DNA of 7,959 bases from AVCC01 sp039920865 (GTDB lineage: Bacteria; Pseudomonadota; Gammaproteobacteria; Burkholderiales; Burkholderiaceae_D): the NCBI GenBank assembly GCA_039920865.1, contig JBDSCZ010000006.1:1-7959 (forward strand), read 5' to 3'. Both the position numbers and the translations under genes were made by a program. This document shows, one piece after another, positions 1 to 5,948 of the stretch. The notes beneath the pieces are model-generated. The model did not search any database, was not told the origin of the DNA, and saw only the letters and a program-made list of their open reading frames with translations. Each line of letters begins with the position of its first letter. Within the stretch, counting starts at the first letter, position 1.

Positions 1-16
1 AATTATTTGGTGCGAT

Positions 17-640
17 ATGTTTACAGGGATTGTGGCCGCAGTTGGAAAAATCACTACAGTACAAGCGCAGGGCGCCGGGGCTGATGGTGGCGTTCGTCTG
101 ACAGTGGATGCCGGCGGTATGTCGATGCAGGACGTGGCCCTGGGCGATTCGATTGCCATCAATGGCGCCTGCATGACGGTGACCGAGAAGACGCCGCAGG
201 GTTTTCAGATCGATGTCTCGCGCGAGAGCCTGAATCATACGGTCGGCCTGGATGCTGTTGGCGAAGTCAATCTGGAGAAGGCGCTGACGCTGGCTGACCG
301 GCTCGGCGGCCACTTGGTCAGCGGCCATGTGGACGGACTGGGCACTGTATGCAAGTTCGAGCCGATCGGCGAATCGTGGGAACTGGTGATAGAAGCCCCG
401 CTCGCCTTGGCCAAATACCTGGCCTACAAAGGCTCGATTGTGGTCAACGGCGTCTCGCTGACAGTGAACCGGGTCGAAGATCTGGTCGCAGGCTGCCGTT
501 TCTCGATCAACCTGATCCCGCACACGATCGAAGTGACCGTGTTGAAGAACTTGAAAGTGGGTGTGAGGGTCAATCTTGAAATCGATTTGATTGCGCGCTA
601 CGTCGAGCGGATGCTGTCGTTGTCTAATACCGTCAAGTAA
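17..640 (+). CDS. ribE: Riboflavin synthase (alpha subunit type)
   Basis: This enzyme performs the last step of riboflavin synthesis in the cytoplasm: dismutation of two 6,7-dimethyl-8-ribityllumazine molecules into riboflavin and the pyrimidinedione that returns to lumazine synthase. The 207-residue protein opens with the family signature MFTGIV and has two tandem lumazine-binding barrels, about residues 1-97 and 98-195. Each carries a matching motif: NGACMTVT at 49-56 and NGVSLTVN at 144-151. Phe2, Cys52, His104 (in VSGHVDG) and Asp190 line up with conserved residues of the E. coli enzyme as I recall it. Length is normal for the family. The symbol is ribE in most annotation and ribC in E. 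coli. It is the first gene in view and is separated from the ribBX-ribH-nusB run by a terminator. Whether ribD lies upstream cannot be seen. The 16 bases before the ATG show no strong ribosome binding site, but the start is fixed by the MFTGIV motif. Confidence 0.96.
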   Translation: MFTGIVAAVGKITTVQAQGAGADGGVRLTVDAGGMSMQDVALGDSIAINGACMTVTEKTPQGFQIDVSRESLNHTVGLDAVGEVNLEKALTLADRLGGHLVSGHVDGLGTVCKFEPIGESWELVIEAPLALAKYLAYKGSIVVNGVSLTVNRVEDLVAGCRFSINLIPHTIEVTVLKNLKVGVRVNLEIDLIARYVERMLSLSNTVK

Positions 641-660
641 TATCCTGCTTTTTTGGCATC

Positions 661-686
661 AAAAGCAGTCTTTGGGCTGCTTTTTT
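661..686 (+). terminator. Intrinsic terminator after ribE
   Basis: AAAAGCAG (661-668) pairs perfectly with CTGCTTTT (677-684) around an 8-nt loop, and the run of T's continues to 686. The flanking ATC (658-660) can also pair with GAT (687-689) if two T's bulge out. It begins 20 bp after the ribE stop codon, so it probably ends or attenuates the ribE transcript. This makes ribBX-ribH-nusB a separate or partly separate unit. Confidence 0.75.
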
Positions 687-700
687 GATTTCTGCTGGAT

Positions 701-716
701 GAATTCAGCTGAATTC
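701..716. repeat. Perfect 16-bp palindrome upstream of ribBX
   Basis: GAATTCAGCTGAATTC reads the same on both strands. It lies between the ribE terminator and the candidate ribBX -10 box, about 55 bp upstream of that box. TGC (693-695) and GCA (718-720) outside it could extend a hairpin across an internal loop. It could be an operator for a dimeric regulator or a chance structure. I do not recognise it as a named binding site. Confidence 0.6.
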
Positions 717-770
717 CGCATTACTTGGCTGTTTTGAGATTGTTCTGGCAGGCTGTCTGTCTAAATCTAT

Positions 771-776
771 TAAAAT
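771..776 (+). promoter_or_regulatory. Possible -10 box for ribBX-ribH-nusB
   Basis: TAAAAT matches the sigma-70 -10 consensus at five of six bases and lies 25 bp before the ribBX start codon, just after the terminator of the preceding gene. No good -35 box sits 16-18 bp upstream; TTGAGA at 734-739 is too far away. The box would therefore need an activator, or it is a chance match. No FMN riboswitch core is visible between 641 and 801. Confidence 0.3.
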
Positions 777-801
777 AGCGCTCTCTTCAGGATTAAAAAA
801 C

Positions 802-1914
802 ATGTCCATCTCAACTACCCAAGAAATTGTTGCCGAGCTTCGCGCCGGCCGTATGGTCATTCTCGTTGACGAGGAAGATCGCGAAAACGAAGGCGATCTG
901 GTGCTTGCCGCAGAATTTGTAACGCCAGAGGCAATCAACTTCATGGCCAAATTCGGTCGTGGTCTGGTCTGTCTGACCTTGACCGAAGAGCGTTGCGAGC
1001 AATTGGATTTGCCGATGATGACTACAAAAAACGGCACTTCCTACGGCACCAATTTTACCGTCTCGATCGAAGCGGCCGAGGGCGTCACCACCGGCATTTC
1101 CGCAGCCGACCGAGCCAAGACCATACAGGTCGCGGTCGGTAAGGGCGTCAAGCGCTCCGATATCGTGCAGCCGGGGCATATTTTCCCGCTCAAGGCACAA
1201 AAGGGCGGGGTCTTGATGCGCGCCGGTCATACCGAGGCTGGCTGTGATTTCGCCGAGCTGGCGGGATTGACGCCTGCCGCCGTGATTTGCGAAATCATGA
1301 ACGACGATGGCACGATGGCGCGCCTGCCCGATTTGATCGAATTTTCAAGGCTGCACGAACTGAAGATCGGCACGATTGCCGACCTGATTCACTATCGCAA
1401 CCAGCACGAAAGCGTGATTGAACGCATCGCCGAGCGCTCGATGCAGACCATTCATGGTGAATTCCAGGCCATCGCTTATCGGGATATCCCCAGCGGCTCG
1501 GCCCATCTGGCCCTGGTACACGGCAAAATCACACCTGACAGCGAAGCTTTGGTGAGGGTCCATCAGCCGGTTTCCATCCTCGATTTTCTGGAAGTACAGG
1601 TGACTACCCATTCTTGGAACATGACATCGGCAATGGAGGCAATCAAGGCTTCCGATTGCGGCGTGGTGGTGCTGCTCAACTGCGAAGAGTCGGCAGAGCA
1701 AATGTTCGGACAGTTTGTGGAGCTCAATTCGCCGCAAGCCAGTCCGCGTCCGCGTGGCGCCAGCATGGATTTGCGCAACTATGGCATCGGTGCACAGATA
1801 TTGAAGGACGTCGGAGTGCGCAAGATGCGGCTGCTTTCAAGCCCGCGAAAAATGCCTTCGATGACCGGATTCGACCTGGAAGTAACCGGGTTTCAAAATC
1901 ACCCGCTGGATTAA
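802..1914 (+). CDS. ribBX: DHBP synthase with degenerate GTP cyclohydrolase II-like C-terminal domain (RibBX type)
   Basis: The N-terminal half (about residues 5-200) is 3,4-dihydroxy-2-butanone-4-phosphate synthase, which converts ribulose 5-phosphate to the four-carbon substrate of lumazine synthase plus formate. The Mg-binding acidic loop DEEDRENEGD (23-32), GTNFTVSIEA and RAGHTEAGCD (140-149) are intact, so this half should be active. The C-terminal half (about 205-365) resembles GTP cyclohydrolase II but lacks its active site. The three zinc cysteines of RibA align with Val257, Thr268 and His270, and the RQEGRN motif is replaced near residues 293-298. The downstream YGIGAQIL (327-334) and a following RLLSSPRK stretch still show the family origin. 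Automated annotation often names such genes ribBA, but this one should not have GTP cyclohydrolase activity. The fused form called RibBX is a described proteobacterial variant. It is followed after 25 bp by ribH. The ATG at 802 has only a weak Shine-Dalgarno sequence. Confidence 0.93.
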   Translation: MSISTTQEIVAELRAGRMVILVDEEDRENEGDLVLAAEFVTPEAINFMAKFGRGLVCLTLTEERCEQLDLPMMTTKNGTSYGTNFTVSIEAAEGVTTGISAADRAKTIQVAVGKGVKRSDIVQPGHIFPLKAQKGGVLMRAGHTEAGCDFAELAGLTPAAVICEIMNDDGTMARLPDLIEFSRLHELKIGTIADLIHYRNQHESVIERIAERSMQTIHGEFQAIAYRDIPSGSAHLALVHGKITPDSEALVRVHQPVSILDFLEVQVTTHSWNMTSAMEAIKASDCGVVVLLNCEESAEQMFGQFVELNSPQASPRPRGASMDLRNYGIGAQILKDVGVRKMRLLSSPRKMPSMTGFDLEVTGFQNHPLD

Positions 1915-1939
1915 GCGCACAAGCGCACAAAGGAAAATC

Positions 1940-2431
1940 ATGACTGTAGGAAAATTCGAATCGAATCTGAGTGGCGAAGGCTTGCGCATTGGTATTGTTC
2001 AGGCGCGCTTCAATCCGGATGTCTGCCATGGCTTGCTGTCGGCTTGTATTTCAGAACTGAAACATCTCGGCGTGGCTCCTGAAGATATCCTGCACGTGAG
2101 TGTGCCGGGTGCGCTGGAAATTCCGCTGGCCTTGCAAAAGATGGCGGACAGCCAGCAATTCGATGCACTGGTGGCACTGGGCGCAGTCATTCGCGGCGAA
2201 ACCTATCATTTCGAACTGGTGTCGAATGAGTCTGCCGCCGGCATCACCCGCGTCGGTCTGGATTCCGGCATACCGATTGCCAATGCGGTGCTGACTACCG
2301 AAAATGACGAGCAAGCCGAAGTCCGTATGGCCGCCAAGGGCATTGATGCGGCTCGGGTTGCGGTCGAGATGGCCAATCTGGTGCTGGCACTGGAAGAGTT
2401 GGCCGATTTGACCGATATGACCGAGCAGTAA
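1940..2431 (+). CDS. ribH: 6,7-dimethyl-8-ribityllumazine synthase
   Basis: This enzyme condenses 5-amino-6-ribitylamino-uracil with 3,4-dihydroxy-2-butanone 4-phosphate (the ribBX product) to give the lumazine substrate of riboflavin synthase. In most bacteria it forms pentamers or 60-mer capsids; which form applies here cannot be read from the sequence. The 163-residue protein has the expected motifs in order: RFNPDV near residue 23, GALEIP at 57-62, GAVIRGETYHFE at 81-92 with the likely catalytic His90, a NAVLTTEN segment, and the C-terminal KGIDAARVAVEM helix. Length is typical. AAGGA at 1930-1934 stands 5 nt before the ATG and is a good ribosome binding site. The 25-bp gap to ribBX contains the 8-mer AAGCGCAC twice in tandem (1913-1928), overlapping the ribBX stop. 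The two genes are almost certainly cotranscribed. nusB follows after 124 bp. Confidence 0.97.
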   Translation: MTVGKFESNLSGEGLRIGIVQARFNPDVCHGLLSACISELKHLGVAPEDILHVSVPGALEIPLALQKMADSQQFDALVALGAVIRGETYHFELVSNESAAGITRVGLDSGIPIANAVLTTENDEQAEVRMAAKGIDAARVAVEMANLVLALEELADLTDMTEQ

Positions 2432-2555
2432 GGCAGCACAGCAGCAAACGATCGCATTCCGAGCCGGGTTCCAGCGGACTGTCGGATTGCGGTATCTGTA
2501 TTGCAACAAAATGTGCAAATGGCGCTGGCCATGGCGCGCGATATTCCTGAAATTT

Positions 2556-3023
2556 ATGACAAACAAGACTCTCCACGCCAATCCGAGCAAAAGCCGCTCG
2601 CCCCGTCATCGGGCGCGCGAGTTTGCGTTGCAAGGCCTGTATCAATGGCTGCTCAATAACGAGGATGTCGGCGCCATCGAAGCACATATCCGCGAGGCGC
2701 ATGGCTTCGACAAGGCGGACAAGATCCATTTCGATGCCTTGTTGTATGGCGCCATCAATGCCGCTGTGGCGCTGCGTGCCGAACTGGCACCACTGATTGA
2801 CCGCAGCATCAGTGAATTGTCACCGATTGAACACGCGGTATTGCTGCTCGGCGCCTACGAATTGCAAAACCATAGTGAGATACCGTATCGCGTCGTCATC
2901 AACGAAGCGGTCGAGTTGGCAAAATCATTCGGCGGCATCGATGGCCATAAGTATGTCAATGGCGTGTTGGACAAACTGGCCGGCAAGATGCGCGAAACTG
3001 AAGTACAGTCTGGCCGCAAATAA
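2556..3023 (+). CDS. nusB: Transcription antitermination factor NusB
   Basis: NusB binds boxA RNA together with NusE (ribosomal protein S10) and helps RNA polymerase read through rRNA operons. It is a small all-helical cytoplasmic protein. The family helices are clear: RHRAREFALQGLYQWL near the N-terminus, SELSPIEHAVLLLGAYEL in the middle, and the IPYRVVINEAVELAKSFG stretch followed by HKYVNGVLDKLA at the end. I start it at the ATG at 2556, giving 155 residues, because the family normally begins shortly before the RARE helix. An in-frame upstream start at 2487 would add 23 residues rich in Trp, Lys and Cys that fit no NusB. No good Shine-Dalgarno sequence precedes either start, so the exact N-terminus is uncertain. 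The ribH-nusB order is common in proteobacteria, and these genes are probably one transcript. Confidence 0.95.
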   Translation: MTNKTLHANPSKSRSPRHRAREFALQGLYQWLLNNEDVGAIEAHIREAHGFDKADKIHFDALLYGAINAAVALRAELAPLIDRSISELSPIEHAVLLLGAYELQNHSEIPYRVVINEAVELAKSFGGIDGHKYVNGVLDKLAGKMRETEVQSGRK

Positions 3024-3033
3024 GAAAATACCG

Positions 3034-3054
3034 CTCCTTTCAGCCTGAAAGGAG
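3034..3054 (+). repeat. 10-bp inverted repeat after nusB
   Basis: CTCCTTTCAG (3034-3043) and CTGAAAGGAG (3045-3054) are perfect reverse complements separated by one base, so the transcript can fold into a stable hairpin with a tight loop. No T-tract follows directly, so it is not a terminator by itself. It starts 10 bp after the nusB stop and stands just upstream of the larger nested hairpin at 3058-3126. It could be an RNA-stabilising 3' end structure, a protein-binding dyad, or part of a leader structure. Confidence 0.65.
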
Positions 3055-3057
3055 TAC

Positions 3058-3131
3058 AAGAACCGCCATATCGTGATGGGCTTTTCGGTACCAAAGTGCC
3101 GACAATCCATCTCTGTGGCGGTTTTTCTTTT
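3058..3131 (+). terminator. Nested 69-nt hairpin with T-rich tail (terminator or attenuator)
   Basis: Three concentric stems can form. The outer one is AACCGCCA (3061-3068) with TGGCGGTT (3116-3123), extendable to 3058/3126 with one G-U pair. The middle one is GATGG (3075-3079) with CCATC (3107-3111). The inner one is TCGGTAC (3085-3091) with GTGCCGA (3096-3102), including one G-U pair, around the loop CAAA. The outer stem runs into T5-C-T4 (3122-3131), the pattern of an intrinsic terminator. It ends only 13 bp before the aminotransferase ATG, which leaves no room for a promoter between them. It may therefore end the rib-nusB transcript and also lie in the leader of the aminotransferase mRNA. 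It is unusually long for a simple terminator. I do not recognise it as a known riboswitch. Confidence 0.65.
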
Positions 3132-3144
3132 GAAAAGAATAGCC

Positions 3145-4317
3145 ATGTCATCGATTAGCATTGCTTCCCGCTTGCAACACATTGCACCGTTTCATGTGAT
3201 GGAAATCGCCAAAATGGCGGCAGCGCTGGAACAGCAAGGGCGCCACATCATCCACATGGGCATCGGCGAGCCGGATTTCACCGCGCCGCCGGCAGTGATC
3301 GAAGCCGCCGCCCAGGCCATGCGCGACGGCCGCATGCAGTACACCGCAGCCACCGGCTTGCCGCAACTGCGTGCTGCGATTTCGGCGCACTATCGGCAGG
3401 TGTATGGACTGGAGGTGGCGCCTGAACGGATCATTGTTACTGCCGGCGCGTCGGCCGCATTGCTGCTCGCGTGCGCGGCGCTGGTGGAAAAGGGTGCAGA
3501 AGTCCTGATGCCGGACCCGTCCTACCCGTGCAACCGTCATTTTGTCTCCGCCTTCGACGGGCTTCCGGTGATGATCCCGAGTGGCCCGGCCGAGCGCTTC
3601 CAGTTGTCGGATGCGATGGTGCAGGCGCATTGGAGCGACGCGACCCGTGGCGTGCTGCTGGCTTCACCGTCGAGTCCGACCGGCACCTCGATTGCGCCGG
3701 ATGAATTGCAAAAGATTGTGGCCAGCGTGCGCAGCAAGGGCGGCTTTACCATCGTCGACGAGATCTATCAGGGCTTGAGCTACGATGCGGCGCCGTTTTC
3801 TGCCTTGTCGCTGGGCGACGATGTGATCGTGGTCAACAGTTTTTCCAAGTATTTCAACATGACCGGCTGGCGTCTGGGCTGGCTGGTGGTGCCTGAGGTG
3901 CTGCTGCCGCCGATTGAGAAGCTGGCGCAAAACCTGTTCATCTGTGCCTCCACTATCGCGCAACATGCGGCGCTGGCCTGCTTTGCCCCGGAGTCGCTTG
4001 CGATTTACGAGCAGCGCAAGGCTGAATTCAAGCGCCGCCGCGACTACATCGTGCCAGCCTTGCGCGCACTGGGTTTTGCAGTGCCGGTGATGCCGGATGG
4101 CGCGTTTTATGTGTATGCGGATTGTTCGGCGCTGACCGACGATGCCGATCGGCTGACGATTGAGATGCTGAACCAGGCCGGCGTAGTGCTGGTGCCCGGA
4201 CTGGATTTCGGCACCCATACGGCGCGCCACTATATCCGCCTGTCATACGCCACATCGATGGAGAATTTGCAGGAAGCGGTACGCCGCCTGACTGTATTTC
4301 TGGCCGCAAGGAAATAA
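3145..4317 (+). CDS. PLP-dependent class I/II aminotransferase, substrate unknown
   Basis: This is a 390-residue fold-type I aminotransferase of the AspC/AlaT class, expected to move an amino group between an amino acid and a 2-oxo acid using pyridoxal phosphate in the cytoplasm. Visible family marks are MGIGEPDF near residue 32, the YTAATGLPQLR segment, ITAGASAA (phosphate-binding loop), DPSYPCN, VDEIY (Asp205 for the pyridine nitrogen and Tyr208), SFSKYFNMTGWRLGW with the PLP lysine Lys235, and YIRLSYA with Arg365 for the substrate carboxylate. The loop normally reading NPTG is SPSSPTGT here, so Ser177 occupies the place of the usual PLP-contacting Asn. I chose the ATG at 3145 because the protein aligns from MSSISIASRL. 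A GTG at 3073 would start inside the RNA hairpin and add 24 unlikely residues. A purine run (3133-3139) may serve as ribosome binding site. The sequence does not fix the substrate. Confidence 0.9.
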   Translation: MSSISIASRLQHIAPFHVMEIAKMAAALEQQGRHIIHMGIGEPDFTAPPAVIEAAAQAMRDGRMQYTAATGLPQLRAAISAHYRQVYGLEVAPERIIVTAGASAALLLACAALVEKGAEVLMPDPSYPCNRHFVSAFDGLPVMIPSGPAERFQLSDAMVQAHWSDATRGVLLASPSSPTGTSIAPDELQKIVASVRSKGGFTIVDEIYQGLSYDAAPFSALSLGDDVIVVNSFSKYFNMTGWRLGWLVVPEVLLPPIEKLAQNLFICASTIAQHAALACFAPESLAIYEQRKAEFKRRRDYIVPALRALGFAVPVMPDGAFYVYADCSALTDDADRLTIEMLNQAGVVLVPGLDFGTHTARHYIRLSYATSMENLQEAVRRLTVFLAARK

Positions 4318-4429
4318 TATACTGGTTAATGTATTTTAAATATCGTAGGTATATTGCGGAATGTTAGTATATTTTACATATACTCCGTGTTATTTTTATG
4401 CAATTTAGTTCGGTAAACAATTTTTTCGA
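4318..4429. other. AT-rich spacer with a short dyad
   Basis: This AT-rich stretch lies between the aminotransferase stop and the shared terminator. It holds an inverted repeat, AGTATAT (4366-4372) and ATATACT (4378-4384), around TTTAC, and several TATATT-like words. No open reading frame or RNA gene is apparent. It is probably just the 3' untranslated part of the aminotransferase transcript. Confidence 0.5.
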
Positions 4430-4464
4430 CAACAAAAAAGAGCCGTAAAGGCTCTTTTTTGTTG
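4430..4464. terminator. Bidirectional intrinsic terminator between convergent genes
   Basis: CAACAAAAAAGAGCC (4430-4444) pairs perfectly over 15 bp with GGCTCTTTTTTGTTG (4450-4464) around the loop GTAAA. The GC-rich top of the stem is followed by T-tracts on both strands. It can therefore end the plus-strand aminotransferase transcript and the minus-strand transglycosylase transcript, whose stop codon is 18 bp away. Confidence 0.92.
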
Positions 4465-4482
4465 TTTGTATAAAGACTTCAA

Positions 4483-5457
4483 TTATAAAGTGGCAACCTG
4501 ATCGAGCGATTCTTTGTGAGCGTTTTTGTGATTGGACAGGTCGTCTTTTGCGGTCGGCGGCAGTTCGGTCGACTCGGTGGCTTTAGTCATTTTTGGGTGT
4601 GCGCGTGGTGCTGATTTTGCTGTCACGTAGGTCGACACTTTCTTGCCGGTCGCAACCTCCTGCAGGTAGCGGTATTCGGATAGAACTTTGTGGCCATAAC
4701 CAAAATCGGTAGCGAATGCGGCAGCGCCGACGTACTTCTTGAGGCCGGCTTCGACCGAGCCTCCCTGGACCACATATTCTTTCAGGATGCGTGAACCTAC
4801 ATTAATGTTGACTACCGGGTTCAGGGCTGATGCGATACCACCATGTTTCTGGAATCTTTCATGGTGAATTTTTGACATCACCTGCATCAAACCTTGTGCG
4901 CCAACCGGGCTTTCCGAAAGCGGGTTGAAGCGGGATTCGATCGCAATCACGGACAGAATCAGCAATGGATCGATCTTCAGTTCCTTGGCTACCTTATAAG
5001 AGGTCGTAACCAGCATATGGATGGCGTCGCCTGCTACCCGGTAGCGCTTGGAAAGCCAGTAGGTAACCCATTTTTGCTGGTTAGAAGTGGCGCTACTGGC
5101 ACGCTGCGACTTCGCTGTCGCGTTCGTTTCCAGCTGGGCAGTTTGAATCCCCGCGGCGGATTCCGTCGCGATGGCCGTTGCAGCAGCACTTGTCGTTCCT
5201 GGCGCTGACGCAACAGCATCGGCGACATTAGAATTTTCGGCAAATGGAGACAATTGCTTGAACTTGTCGGCGACCTCCGGCTTGACGAATATCAGGCTGA
5301 CCAGAGCTATTGCCAGCAGGCCGAAAATCAATACTGCGTGATGTGCAGTAGCGACATAATTCCTTGCTGTTTCGCGGGCGAAACTTGCCCATATGGCGGA
5401 TTGGCCTGAATTTTTTTGGGCATAATTGGACATTGCCCCGGTAATCTTGCTAAGCAT
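4483..5457 (-). CDS. Membrane-anchored lytic transglycosylase (SLT domain)
   Basis: This is a predicted peptidoglycan lytic transglycosylase, which cleaves the MurNAc-GlcNAc bond with formation of 1,6-anhydroMurNAc. In the 324-residue form, residues 1-40 are cytoplasmic and a hydrophobic helix at about 41-58 (AVLIFGLLAIALVSLIF) anchors the protein. An Ala/Ser/Thr-rich linker (about 72-128) leads to an SLT domain (about 155-270) in the periplasm. The catalytic Glu174 is in AIESRFNP, followed by SPVGAQGLMQVM. The later motif usually reading YNAG is KYVGAA here (Tyr242), with Val replacing Asn, and NINVGSRIL precedes it. The tail from 280 on is polar and charged. I chose the ATG at 5457 because AGGAGG lies directly before it; an in-frame ATG at 5496 adds 13 residues without such a site. 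There is no cleavable signal peptide or lipobox. It stands alone, convergent with the aminotransferase and divergent from ubiD. Confidence 0.88.
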   Translation of the reverse strand: MLSKITGAMSNYAQKNSGQSAIWASFARETARNYVATAHHAVLIFGLLAIALVSLIFVKPEVADKFKQLSPFAENSNVADAVASAPGTTSAAATAIATESAAGIQTAQLETNATAKSQRASSATSNQQKWVTYWLSKRYRVAGDAIHMLVTTSYKVAKELKIDPLLILSVIAIESRFNPLSESPVGAQGLMQVMSKIHHERFQKHGGIASALNPVVNINVGSRILKEYVVQGGSVEAGLKKYVGAAAFATDFGYGHKVLSEYRYLQEVATGKKVSTYVTAKSAPRAHPKMTKATESTELPPTAKDDLSNHKNAHKESLDQVATL

Positions 5458-5461
5458 TGAG

Positions 5462-5467
5462 CCTCCT
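5462..5467 (-). promoter_or_regulatory. Shine-Dalgarno sequence of the transglycosylase gene
   Basis: On the minus strand this reads AGGAGG, the full consensus, 4 nt before the ATG at 5457-5455. It decides the start in favour of the shorter form over the in-frame ATG at 5496. The spacing is slightly short but workable. Confidence 0.8.
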
Positions 5468-5594
5468 GAGCTTTCACGGCACGCACAGACTCTCATTGAC
5501 AGCGCGTCAACAGCTACATCGCGAGAGGCTTATTGTGTATACCGTGAATCAGAAACATCGTATGCCGCCGCATGATGCGCGCGACAAACGCCGG

Positions 5595-5655
5595 AGTTGT
5601 TGGCAAGCAGCTGGCTGCTTTGTATATTGGCAGGCAGTGGCAAACAACTTTTTTT
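5595..5655 (+). terminator. Hairpin with T-tract in the ubiD upstream spacer, possible terminator
   Basis: AGTTGTT (5595-5601) pairs with AACAACT (5643-5649), which is followed by T's up to 5655. Inside, AAGCAG (5605-5610) pairs with CTGCTT (5615-5620) around CTGG. The same span holds two near-identical words, TTGGCAAGCAG (5600-5610) and TTGGCAGGCAG (5627-5637), and a third partial copy, TGGCAAACAA (5639-5648). The shape is that of a plus-strand terminator, but no gene precedes it on that strand. It may end an unannotated short RNA or be chance. Confidence 0.3.
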
Positions 5656-5781
5656 CGGGGGCAAGGCAGACGCCTTTTGAAAACACTCCTTAAAATGTCA
5701 TGTGGGGCCCCGAACCCCGTGAAATGAAAAAGTTTTTAAAGCAGGTTTTTTTGTGCTAGTAAAAAATTCTTTCTCATCAAG

Positions 5782-5810
5782 TTGGCGCATTGTAGAAGCG
5801 TGAATATATC
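5782..5810 (+). promoter_or_regulatory. Possible ubiD promoter
   Basis: TTGGCG (5782-5787) and TATATC (5805-5810) match the sigma-70 boxes at four of six bases each and are 17 bp apart. This would give a leader of about 130 nt before ubiD. In such AT-rich DNA chance matches are common, for example TATAAA at 5821-5826, so this is only a candidate. Confidence 0.25.
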
Positions 5811-5859
5811 AAGTCAATACTATAAAACTTAATTTTTATTACTTTTATGTCTTAAAATT

Positions 5860-5876
5860 ATGTTGCTTTGCAGCAT
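5860..5876 (+). repeat. Small hairpin in the presumed ubiD leader
   Basis: ATGTTGC (5860-5866) can pair with GCAGCAT (5870-5876), with one G-U pair, around a TTT loop. It lies 72 bp before the ubiD start in AT-rich DNA and is not followed by a T-tract. It may be a leader structure, or nothing. Confidence 0.35.
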
Positions 5877-5948
5877 AAATCAATTAAATCAACTACTTGG
5901 CCGTACTTTCTCAGACAATGAGCTCACTTTCGAAAACACTGTTAAACA

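Larger units (their letters stand above)
5458..5948. other. Divergent intergenic region between the transglycosylase and ubiD
   Basis: This 491-bp spacer must hold the promoters of both flanking genes. The left part (to about 5700) has mixed composition with small repeats and hairpins. The right part (about 5720-5948) is clearly AT-rich. A TTGAC/GTCAA dyad around five bases (5496-5510) lies 38 bp upstream of the transglycosylase start. AAGGC (5663-5667) and GCCTT (5672-5676) form a 5-bp hairpin, and GGGGCCCC occupies 5704-5711. The only open frame of any length, 5457-5693 on the plus strand, begins with TTG, matches no family I know and looks like noise. Confidence 0.6.

Noticed and set aside
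2519..2659. A 46-codon open frame in the ribH reading frame (MALAMARDIPEIYD...) overlapping the nusB start
   Set aside because: It has no Shine-Dalgarno sequence, matches no family I know, runs out of frame into nusB and becomes low-quality after about 25 residues. It is most likely chance, though the ribH-nusB spacer is worth aligning across relatives.
3073..3144. An upstream GTG start that would extend the aminotransferase by 24 residues
   Set aside because: The extension coincides with the nested RNA hairpin, and the family alignment begins at the ATG at 3145.
5457..5693. A 78-residue plus-strand open frame in the divergent spacer
   Set aside because: It starts with TTG, overlaps the transglycosylase start and its Shine-Dalgarno sequence on the other strand, and has a composition without any recognisable domain.
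5704..5718. GGGGCCCC followed by GAACCCC, considered as a regulatory dyad
   Set aside because: It is short and GC-only and shows no clear relation to a promoter, so chance is sufficient.
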